A stretch of DNA of 7,939 nt, from assembly GCA_001801405.1 (NCBI GenBank), contig MGXQ01000026.1, positions 1 through 7,939 on the forward strand, given 5' to 3'. Positions 1 to 6,039 of this stretch are shown in pieces. A model generated the notes under the pieces. The model worked only from the letters and a program-made list of their open reading frames with translations. It was not told the DNA's origin and searched no databases. Source of the DNA: Gammaproteobacteria bacterium RIFCSPHIGHO2_02_FULL_42_13. Lineage in GTDB: Bacteria > Pseudomonadota > Gammaproteobacteria > UBA12402. Positions within the stretch are counted from its first letter, which is position 1. Every line of letters begins with the position of its first letter. A program made the translations under genes and the position numbers.

Positions 1-1050
1 TGCTGTTAACTGTTGTGCCACATAATTTTCAGTCAGTGCGCCTTTGAACTCAGTGAATAACCGGTTTCCTTCAATCAACATAGCGTAATTTAAATCTGAT
101 TTTGTAGCAAGCAACCCTACATCTAGCATATAGAGCTTAAATGCTTGATGATCAATGTAGGCATTGAGCGGAAGTTTTAATGATTGCAGCTGATGTGCTT
201 TATGAACAAGACCCGCCGTTTTCAACCAATTAATCGCACTTTCGTATTCCCTCGCTCGCGCCGATGAAGAGAGAATGGAATAAATAAACTTCTTGTGTGC
301 TCTCGCTAATTGTGCGGGCAGTGTATCCCAAACCGCAGTAATTCGCATCACTTCTGACGGTACCGCATGTTTCGAAAAATCTTTCATGTAAGTGGCGAGA
401 ATTTCATGATGCACCTCTCTCACTAAGGCAAAGTCTTTGTGATGAGCGTAAACATCAACCGCTTCTGGCATTCCTCCAATCAAATAATAACGTTTCAGAA
501 ACTGCACTAACTCACTGTGCAGCAAATCCGACAAAGGTTCTCTATCGCTTTTATTCTGAAGCAATTGGCTTAAGTGATGTTCGCCGATCGCATTGAGAAA
601 TTCTAAAAAAGTAAGCGGATACATCTTTAGAAGATTCACTTGGCCAACGGGGAAACTCTTGCTTTTAGCAAGCTGAACACCTAGCAGGGAACCTGCTGCA
701 ATAATGTGATAATCGTTTGCTTTCTCCTTGAAATATTTCAAGCAGGTCAAGGCATGTGGGCAAGCCTGGATTTCATCCAAAAACAGGAGCGTCTCGCCTT
801 TAATGATCTCCTGTTTAGCAAAAGCTTGCAGCTCTTCGATAATACGATCGATGTTCAGATTAGACTCAAATATCGTACACAATCGGGGATGGGTTTCAAA
901 GTTGAGATTGACTATATTTTTGTATTCATTTTCACCAAAATGAAGAACGCTGTATGTTTTTCCAACCTGACGCGCGCCCTCCAATACTAAAGGCTTACGC
1001 CGCTTTGACTGTTTCCAAGCGAGTAATTGATGTGTAATAGTTCGTTCCAT
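1..1050 (-). CDS. AAA_14/DUF4143 family ATPase, 3' end cut off by the window edge
   Basis: Translating the minus strand from the ATG at 1048-1050 gives 350 uninterrupted codons to the window edge, so the C-terminus is missing. The start (MERTITHQLLAWKQSKRRKPL) is the usual one for this family. A Walker A motif, GARQVGKT, is at residues 25-32, and a Walker B, LLFLDE, is at 88-93. A sensor-1-like AAGS is at about 118-121. The family signature FPVGQVNLLKMYPLTFLEFL is at 133-152, and GGMPEAV is at 192-198. A DUF4143 region begins near residue 216, with LYMLDVGLLA near 306-315. Family members usually exceed 400 residues and often end in a PD-(D/E)XK-like fold, so perhaps 50-100 residues lie off the left edge. 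The family is widespread and poorly characterised, so the cellular role is unknown. The start is supported by GGGGAG four bases upstream and by a TATAAT box further up. It is distantly related to the neighbour at 1281-2447 but belongs to a different subfamily. Confidence 0.9.
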   Translation of the reverse strand, partial: MERTITHQLLAWKQSKRRKPLVLEGARQVGKTYSVLHFGENEYKNIVNLNFETHPRLCTIFESNLNIDRIIEELQAFAKQEIIKGETLLFLDEIQACPHALTCLKYFKEKANDYHIIAAGSLLGVQLAKSKSFPVGQVNLLKMYPLTFLEFLNAIGEHHLSQLLQNKSDREPLSDLLHSELVQFLKRYYLIGGMPEAVDVYAHHKDFALVREVHHEILATYMKDFSKHAVPSEVMRITAVWDTLPAQLARAHKKFIYSILSSSARAREYESAINWLKTAGLVHKAHQLQSLKLPLNAYIDHQAFKLYMLDVGLLATKSDLNYAMLIEGNRLFTEFKGALTENYVAQQLTA

Positions 1051-1054
1051 TTTG

Positions 1055-1060
1055 CTCCCC
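1055..1060 (-). promoter_or_regulatory. Ribosome binding site of the ATPase gene at 1-1050
   Basis: GGGGAG on the minus strand lies four bases before the ATG at 1048-1050. It is a strong anti-16S match at short spacing and supports this start, which also gives the canonical N-terminus of the family. Confidence 0.65.
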
Positions 1061-1079
1061 GCAATACATTATTTTCCCT

Positions 1080-1108
1080 ATTATAGCTCTTTATTTCTCT
1101 GACTTCAC
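1080..1108 (-). promoter_or_regulatory. Candidate sigma-70 promoter of the ATPase gene at 1-1050
   Basis: A perfect TATAAT (-10) lies at 1080-1085 on the minus strand, about 30 bases upstream of the ATG. With a 17-base spacer the -35 position is GTGAAG (1103-1108), which matches TTGACA only in the central TGA. A good -10 with a weak -35 suggests help from an activator or a modest promoter. The -35 region overlaps one of two 13-mer direct repeats. The start site inferred from the -10 leaves a leader of roughly 25 bases. Confidence 0.5.
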
Positions 1109-1148
1109 GTTATTCATAGCAATATCGTGATATTATTCACGTTTTTCA
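1104..1148. repeat. Two 13-mer direct repeats flanking a palindrome, upstream of the ATPase gene
   Basis: On the plus strand TTCACGTTATTCA (1104-1116) and TTCACGTTTTTCA (1136-1148) match at 12 of 13 positions and are 32 bp apart, about three helical turns. Between them is AATATC-GT-GATATT (1121-1134), a perfect 6-bp inverted repeat with a 2-base centre. The proximal 13-mer overlaps the -35 region of the candidate promoter. A third copy of the core, TTCACGTT, lies at 1250-1257, beyond the REP-like hairpin. The arrangement resembles an operator, but no regulator gene is visible. This is inference from pattern only. Confidence 0.4.
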
Positions 1149-1173
1149 CTTAAATAACGCGGGTTCCGGACAA

Positions 1174-1231
1174 GCTCGTAGGTTAGGCTGCGAGCTCGTA
1201 GGTTGGGCTGAGCGCATTCAGCCCAACCTAC
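1174..1231. repeat. REP-like element A: partial copy plus perfect 14-bp stem-loop
   Basis: GTAGGTTGGGCTGA at 1198-1211 is perfectly complementary to 1218-1231, with a six-base loop GCGCAT, giving a strong 14-bp hairpin. Just to its left GCTCGTAGGTTAGGCTG (1174-1190) repeats GCTCGTAGGTTGGGCTG (1194-1210) with one mismatch at a 20-base period, so an arm has been duplicated. The element lies 50 bp beyond the stop of the gene at 1281-2447. Neither strand has a T-run after the hairpin, so it is not a standard terminator. Related sequences occur at 2582-2616 and 5989-6035. Confidence 0.8.
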
Positions 1232-1280
1232 CGCGCTACGCTGGCTGATTTCACGTTTATTTACATTCTAACATGTAACA

Positions 1281-2447
1281 TTACACAATATCATGACGCC
1301 ATAACTGGTCTAAAAATTCTTTCCAAGGCAGTATCCTGATGGTCGTTTTATCGTTAATAGTTAAAATACGGGGTCGTTCATCCTGACTCACTACGAATGC
1401 TTTCTTCGGATGATGCTCCTCACAAAATGCAATTAATCCCTTAAGATCCTGCTGATGCACAACCCGATCAATCTTCACTTCAATGGCGACCTCTGCATCA
1501 TTTAAAACAAAATCCACTTCTAATCCCGTTTTCGTTCGCCAATACGTAATATCATGTCGTTTTTTACATAATCCATTATAAGCAAGTAATTCCATTAAAA
1601 TAAAATGTTCGAAGGCATGACCTGCTGCCGCCCCCCGTAATTCTACCACCGATCTTCTCGTTAAATAATTAGCAATCCCCACATCAAATAAATAAAACTT
1701 AGGTGTTTTACTAATAATATCTCGTTTCACTTTTTTATGATACGGTGGAATGAAATACCCTAATAAAGTATCAACAAGAATTTGATAAAAATTTTCGACT
1801 GTGTTTGCGCTCACACCACAATCACGCGCAATATTCGAATAATTAATCAGCTGACCATGACTAAAACCCATACTATCCAAAAATCGCGAAAAAGAGGGCA
1901 AATGACGGACTAACCCTTCTATCATAATTTCTTCATTTAAATAATCCACTACATAGGATTCAAATAATGCTTGAACATCTTCAGCAAGATAATGAGAAGG
2001 CACTAAACCATTTTGTAATGCCGTTAACAAATTAAAATTGGGTATTTCAGGATACACCAATGGGAAAAAATGATAACGCAACGCCCGTCCGCCTAATAAA
2101 TTGGAACCTGCGCGTTTTAATTTACGCGCACTCGATCCACATAGCAAGAATTGCGCAGATGTATTCTCAATTAACCAATGAATCTCATCCAATAATGCAG
2201 GGACTTTTTGTATTTCATCAACGATAATGGGATATGGTTGTTTTGTATGATTTGCCAAGATCTCTTCCCGAAATAGATACGGCTTATTTTCGAGTCGCAA
2301 TCGAAGATCGGTTTTTAACAAATCATAACGAATGGATTCTGCAAATTTCTCTTTTAAGTAGGTCGATTTGCCGGTTTGGCGAGCACCCCATAAAAAAGCA
2401 GATTTTTTATCGGTCAGTTTTAATTGTAAAACACGATCGAACAACAT
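1281..2447 (-). CDS. AAA_14/DUF4143 family ATPase with PD-(D/E)XK-like C-terminus
   Basis: This is a complete 388-residue protein. Walker A GARQTGKS is at residues 21-28 and the Walker B strand PIIVDE at 73-78. A sensor-1-like LLCGSSARKL is at 101-110, followed by GGRALRYHFFPLVYPE at 119-134, which is typical of the AAA_14 domain. The DUF4143 half includes a winged-helix-like stretch (LINYSNIARDCGVSANTVENF) and FYLFDVGIANYL. Near the C-terminus D312, E323 and K325 (EVDFVL followed by AIEVK) form the D...ExK pattern of PD-(D/E)XK nuclease-like folds. Whether it cuts DNA is not known; many members of the family have no assigned function. There is no signal peptide or membrane segment, so it should be cytoplasmic. 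The ATG at 2445-2447 has AGGGAG five bases upstream, and a promoter-like sequence lies further up. It ends 230 bp before the related ATPase gene and is probably transcribed separately from it. Confidence 0.93.
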   Translation of the reverse strand: MLFDRVLQLKLTDKKSAFLWGARQTGKSTYLKEKFAESIRYDLLKTDLRLRLENKPYLFREEILANHTKQPYPIIVDEIQKVPALLDEIHWLIENTSAQFLLCGSSARKLKRAGSNLLGGRALRYHFFPLVYPEIPNFNLLTALQNGLVPSHYLAEDVQALFESYVVDYLNEEIMIEGLVRHLPSFSRFLDSMGFSHGQLINYSNIARDCGVSANTVENFYQILVDTLLGYFIPPYHKKVKRDIISKTPKFYLFDVGIANYLTRRSVVELRGAAAGHAFEHFILMELLAYNGLCKKRHDITYWRTKTGLEVDFVLNDAEVAIEVKIDRVVHQQDLKGLIAFCEEHHPKKAFVVSQDERPRILTINDKTTIRILPWKEFLDQLWRHDIV

Positions 2448-2452
2448 ATATA

Positions 2453-2458
2453 CTCCCT
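2453..2458 (-). promoter_or_regulatory. Ribosome binding site of the ATPase gene at 1281-2447
   Basis: AGGGAG on the minus strand is followed by TATAT and then the ATG. The five-base spacing is near optimal and fixes the start so that the Walker A motif falls at the usual residue 21. Confidence 0.7.
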
Positions 2459-2511
2459 AGGTCTCATGTCTGCTGAGAAATAAGCTCACCAATTCGAAAT
2501 TGTCATTAGAA

Positions 2512-2540
2512 ATTATACGACTAATTCTCAGAATATGCAA
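2512..2540 (-). promoter_or_regulatory. Candidate sigma-70 promoter of the ATPase gene at 1281-2447
   Basis: On the minus strand TTGCAT (2535-2540) is separated by exactly 17 bases from a perfect TATAAT (2512-2517), about 65 bases upstream of the ATG. The -35 matches the consensus in its most conserved TTG. The spacer contains the perfect palindrome ATTCT-G-AGAAT (2524-2534), which could be a repressor site or may simply be chance in AT-rich DNA. The predicted leader is about 55-60 bases. Confidence 0.55.
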
Positions 2541-2581
2541 TTATTTATCTAAAAATGGATCTCGCGAATAAGAGAAATAGC

Positions 2582-2616
2582 GCGTAGGTTGGGCTGAGCG
2601 CATGCTCCAAGCGCTC
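2582..2616. repeat. REP-like element B: half copy with a different right arm
   Basis: GTAGGTTGGGCTGAGCGCAT at 2584-2603 is identical over 20 bases to 1198-1217 in element A, but the complementary right arm is missing. Instead GAGCGC (2596-2601) can pair with GCGCTC (2611-2616) over a nine-base loop. It lies just beyond the stop codon of the helicase gene. On the helicase strand a run of seven T precedes rather than follows this small hairpin, so it does not have terminator order. It is probably a truncated or decayed member of the repeat family. Confidence 0.7.
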
Positions 2617-2627
2617 TAAAAAAACAT

Positions 2628-5600
2628 CTACACAGGCGAAAATAAATTATCTAAATCTGATTTCGTGAGCTGTAACTTATCATGATGCGACTCACTAAAC
2701 AATGAATCGATTAACCCTTTTTTCTTTTTTTGTAACTCAATGATTTTTTCTTCGACCGTTCCAGAGGTGATAAACTTGTACACGAACACCGCCTTATCTT
2801 GGCCAATGCGATGTGCGCGATCCGTCGCTTGCTGTTCAACGGCAGGATTCCACCAGGGATCGTAATGAATCACTGTATCCGCCGCTGTTAAATTCAAACC
2901 CACACCGCCCGCTTTCAAACTGATTAAAAACACCGGAATTTTCCCTGCCTGAAATGTTTTGATAGGCGTCGCGCGATCCTTGGTTTGTCCCGTTAATTTT
3001 ACATATTGAATATGACTTTCATTCAGTCTTACTTCAATTAATTCCAACATGGACGTAAACTGAGAGAACAATAAAATACGTTTGTTTTCACTATGCAATT
3101 CTTCCAGCATTTCCATTAATGCATCTAACTTCGACGACTCTGTTATCTTCTGTGCGCTCGATAATTTAACCAGACGCGGATCGCAACACACTTGTCGTAA
3201 TTTTAATAAGGCATCTAAAATAATAATTTGGCAACGTTCAATGCCATTTTTGTCAATGGCTGACTTGATGCGATTATGCATCGCTAAACGGATCGTTTCG
3301 TATAAATCACGTTGTTTATCGCTTAATTCCACAGTTTGAATAATCTCGGTTTTTTGGGGCAATTCTTTCATGACGGCTGCTTTGCTGCGCCGAAGCATAA
3401 AAGGTTTAATGCGCGCATTTAAAGACCGTTGCACAGAGAGATCTTGTCTTCTTTCTATCGGGTACCTAAACCGCGAAGCAAATTCAGTTGCATTACCTAA
3501 CAATCCTGGCATTAAAAAATGAAACTGCGACCATAACTCGCCTAAATGATTTTCCATGGGAGTGCCTGTGAGACACAGCCGATGTTTTGCCCTGAGTTGC
3601 TGCACTATTTGCGTCACTTTAGCTTGACGATTTTTGATATATTGCGCTTCATCCAAAATAACAAAAGAATACTCACTCGCCAATAAATCATCTTTATCTC
3701 GAACAATTAACGGGTAAGTTGTTAAAATTAAATCATAGTGACTCAACTCATTAAAGTATTTTTTGCGCTCATCCCCATGCAATGTTACTAAAGATAATTC
3801 CGGTACAAATCGTTCTGTTTCTAATCGCCAATTCACGACTAAGCTAGTCGGTGCAATCACTAAAGCCGGTTTTGTCAAACGCCCCGCTTTTTTCTCAATC
3901 AACAAATGCGCCAACAATTGTATTGTTTTACCCAGTCCCATCTCATCCGCTAAAATACCCGAAAAATCATATTCACGCAGAAATTGTAGCCAATTGACTC
4001 CCATTTGCTGATAGGGTCGTAAGGTGCCTTGAAAGGTATCAGGAATTATTGCAGGCTCAATGCGTTCAAAATGAATCAGTTTGTCTGCGATTTGACGCAA
4101 CCGATCGCCTCCAAACCAACGCAACTGCGCTGCGGCAAAAGCTTGTTGCATTTCGATGATCAATGTCAGTCGTCTTTTCGAAACACGCAGACCTTTTTCA
4201 GGATCATAATCTTTTTCACGATAAAATTCCTTGACAATGCTCAGCATTTTCTTCACACGCTCAATCGGTAATTTAGCAACCTGGCCATCTTCTAATCTGA
4301 CCAACAAACCTTCTTGGCCTTGATCCACCATATCTTCTTCAGGATGAGAAAGAATCTCCGCTAATATAGGTAACATATTCACTTTTTTAGTGCCAACGAT
4401 AATTCCTAAATCTAAATTAAACCAATCGTTTCCCTCGTTCTCATCAATCTCCGTATACCACTCGTCAATATCAATCGTCGGCAAAAACAAAAATTCTTTC
4501 TCATAAACGACTGAAAACCCTGCCTGGCGCAATTGAGGTATTTTTATATTGATAAACTGGTAGCCTGCTTCTTCGTGTTTTTCATCTGCAATCGCATAGC
4601 CTTCTGTGCTATCAGGGCTATAGTGCCCATACGTCAACCGATGTTCTATAAGAAAATCATTTATTTTTGGTAGTGCCGCAATCAATTCAAATTTTGTTTG
4701 TAACTCTTTCTCACGCTCAATATCACGTTTGATCTCCGTAATATATCCATCTTCAAAACAACGGAGTGTGTCTTTTTTTTCTGACGGATGAAATATCCAA
4801 TCCCCATATTGAATATTCAATTCAACAATACCAATCCTGGTTTTTTGCCAATAACAATTTCCATGTTGTCCTAAAATCGTCGACATACATAAAATACCTT
4901 GAGGTGTTAGCGCGTTAACGATCTTTTTGGGAAAAGTTTTGGGCGCAGGCAAGGCAATCTGTTTTTTCTCTAAAAACTGACTCACCACCGGCGCCTCCAA
5001 AGGTAAAACATCTGGCGCTTTCAATAATGCTTGAACAACCGCAGAAGATAATGGGGTATCGACTAAGCCAACGCGATGATGAATGATATCGAGATACCAA
5101 AAAGGCTCAAATAATAATAGTTTTACCGCTTGTCCATCAACAAAACATTGAAGATATTGAGAACCATTATTTTCTTTTCTCATTTCCCAATTCAAATCTA
5201 ATTTTTTTCTGTCGCCTAATGACAACGGTTCTCCTGTCGTATCTTGAAAATAACAACGACCCGTATTGATAATCTCTTGAAGTAGAGGAGATCCCGTATC
5301 ACGTCCTAATAGATACTCTCCATCCATGGCACGATAATAAAAATTATCACCGATAAAACGTAATCTCGCAATAATGCTAAAATCCACTTCGTTTAGCATG
5401 GCACGTTTTTTTTCACTATTGGCTTTAAACGCTTTGGCGCGACCAAATCCCCCTTTTTTTAGTTTTTTGGCGAGACAGGTTTTGATCTTAACCATCGACA
5501 TCGTAGCATCAACATCTAAAACATAAAAAAGATGTTCTTCAGTCTCTTTCGTCAGCATAACATTTTCGTTGGGAACCTTGTCCAACGCATCTAGCCATTG

Positions 5601-5966
5601 CCGTGTGCGTGGTTCAAGTTGCAAAACCTCAACCTCTGTCGACGTTTTCTGAGAAAAATTTTTATGGACAGTCAGTAAGGTGGCCGCAACATGTTCGCAT
5701 CGAAAACGCGCATGACAAGTACATACATCATTAAAGCCCCCATCTTCTATCGAAATAAACACTGAAAAAGACCCATGACCTGGCTCCAAAACATTCGACT
5801 TGATATGTAACTCGCTACCCTCTACAGATAAATTGATATTGCGTACTAGATCTTCTTCCAAACTATATTTTGCACGAACGAGCACGTGTTTTGGAAAATG
5901 TGAATTGATATGACTGATTTTAAAAAAATCTTTTAAAAGCATTGCCACCTGTGAATCGTTACTCAT
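2628..5966 (-). CDS. SWIM zinc finger / SNF2-family DNA helicase-like ATPase
   Basis: This is a complete 1112-residue protein. An N-terminal SWIM zinc finger is seen at C82-x-C84-x5-C90-x-H92. A long middle section (about 120-630) has no motif I can name; bacterial SNF2 proteins of this type often carry an SNF2-associated domain here. The ATPase core follows: LRPYQQMGVNWL (649-660), Walker A DEMGLGKT (674-681), motif Ia LVIAPTSLVVNW (702-713), motif II DEAQ (772-775), and motif III LTGTP (799-803). The second RecA-like lobe has ILLFSQFTSML (964-974), LKAGGVGLNLTAAD (1017-1030) and QATDRAHRIGQ (1046-1056). All catalytic motifs are intact. SNF2 proteins are ATP-driven double-stranded DNA translocases that remodel protein-DNA complexes; SWIM fingers are thought to bind DNA or protein. 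The specific role here is unknown. The ATG at 5964-5966 is preceded by GAGG at five-base spacing. It follows nifJ by 73 bp and may be co-transcribed with it. Confidence 0.95.
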   Translation of the reverse strand: MSNDSQVAMLLKDFFKISHINSHFPKHVLVRAKYSLEEDLVRNINLSVEGSELHIKSNVLEPGHGSFSVFISIEDGGFNDVCTCHARFRCEHVAATLLTVHKNFSQKTSTEVEVLQLEPRTRQWLDALDKVPNENVMLTKETEEHLFYVLDVDATMSMVKIKTCLAKKLKKGGFGRAKAFKANSEKKRAMLNEVDFSIIARLRFIGDNFYYRAMDGEYLLGRDTGSPLLQEIINTGRCYFQDTTGEPLSLGDRKKLDLNWEMRKENNGSQYLQCFVDGQAVKLLLFEPFWYLDIIHHRVGLVDTPLSSAVVQALLKAPDVLPLEAPVVSQFLEKKQIALPAPKTFPKKIVNALTPQGILCMSTILGQHGNCYWQKTRIGIVELNIQYGDWIFHPSEKKDTLRCFEDGYITEIKRDIEREKELQTKFELIAALPKINDFLIEHRLTYGHYSPDSTEGYAIADEKHEEAGYQFINIKIPQLRQAGFSVVYEKEFLFLPTIDIDEWYTEIDENEGNDWFNLDLGIIVGTKKVNMLPILAEILSHPEEDMVDQGQEGLLVRLEDGQVAKLPIERVKKMLSIVKEFYREKDYDPEKGLRVSKRRLTLIIEMQQAFAAAQLRWFGGDRLRQIADKLIHFERIEPAIIPDTFQGTLRPYQQMGVNWLQFLREYDFSGILADEMGLGKTIQLLAHLLIEKKAGRLTKPALVIAPTSLVVNWRLETERFVPELSLVTLHGDERKKYFNELSHYDLILTTYPLIVRDKDDLLASEYSFVILDEAQYIKNRQAKVTQIVQQLRAKHRLCLTGTPMENHLGELWSQFHFLMPGLLGNATEFASRFRYPIERRQDLSVQRSLNARIKPFMLRRSKAAVMKELPQKTEIIQTVELSDKQRDLYETIRLAMHNRIKSAIDKNGIERCQIIILDALLKLRQVCCDPRLVKLSSAQKITESSKLDALMEMLEELHSENKRILLFSQFTSMLELIEVRLNESHIQYVKLTGQTKDRATPIKTFQAGKIPVFLISLKAGGVGLNLTAADTVIHYDPWWNPAVEQQATDRAHRIGQDKAVFVYKFITSGTVEEKIIELQKKKKGLIDSLFSESHHDKLQLTKSDLDNLFSPV

Positions 5967-5969
5967 TTA

Positions 5970-5976
5970 CACCTCT
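5970..5976 (-). promoter_or_regulatory. Ribosome binding site of the SNF2 helicase gene
   Basis: AGAGGTG on the minus strand is followed by TAA and the ATG at 5964-5966, placing GAGG five bases from the start. It supports this start over downstream methionines. The 73-bp gap shows only a poor -10-like TATACA and no matching -35, so I do not call a promoter here. Confidence 0.65.
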
Positions 5977-5988
5977 TTTCGCTGTATA

Positions 5989-6035
5989 GCGTGGTAGGTT
6001 GGGCTTCGCATGCGCGAGAGCACCAACCTACGCGC
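5989..6035. repeat. REP-like element C: imperfect stem-loop between nifJ and the helicase gene
   Basis: GTAGGTTGG (5994-6002) pairs with CCAACCTAC (6023-6031), a 9-bp stem. The inner part contains the palindrome CGCATGCG (6007-6014) and differs from the loop of element A. GCG/CGC bases flank the stem. The element starts about five bases beyond the nifJ stop codon. No T-run follows on the nifJ strand, so it is not a standard terminator, although it could stabilise the 3' end of a processed transcript. Confidence 0.75.
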
Positions 6036-6039
6036 TTAC

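Noticed and set aside
706..990. Plus-strand open frames of 94 and 71 codons
   Set aside because: They are antisense to the well-supported ATPase gene on the minus strand, resemble no family I know and have no ribosome binding site that stands out.
1198..1231. Strong hairpin as a rho-independent terminator
   Set aside because: The stem is excellent, but no T-run follows on either strand and two related elements also lack one. It fits a REP-like repeat better.
1104..1258. CRISPR-like array from the three TTCACGTT copies
   Set aside because: There are only three short copies with irregular spacing, and no cas genes are present.
2596..2627. GAGCGC/GCGCTC hairpin beside a run of seven A as a terminator
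   Set aside because: On the helicase strand the T-run comes before the hairpin, and on the other strand it reads as A, so the order is wrong for a terminator in both directions.
4915..5100. Minus-strand 61-codon frame
   Set aside because: It lies inside the SNF2 gene in another frame, with low-complexity Ser/Arg content and no independent support.
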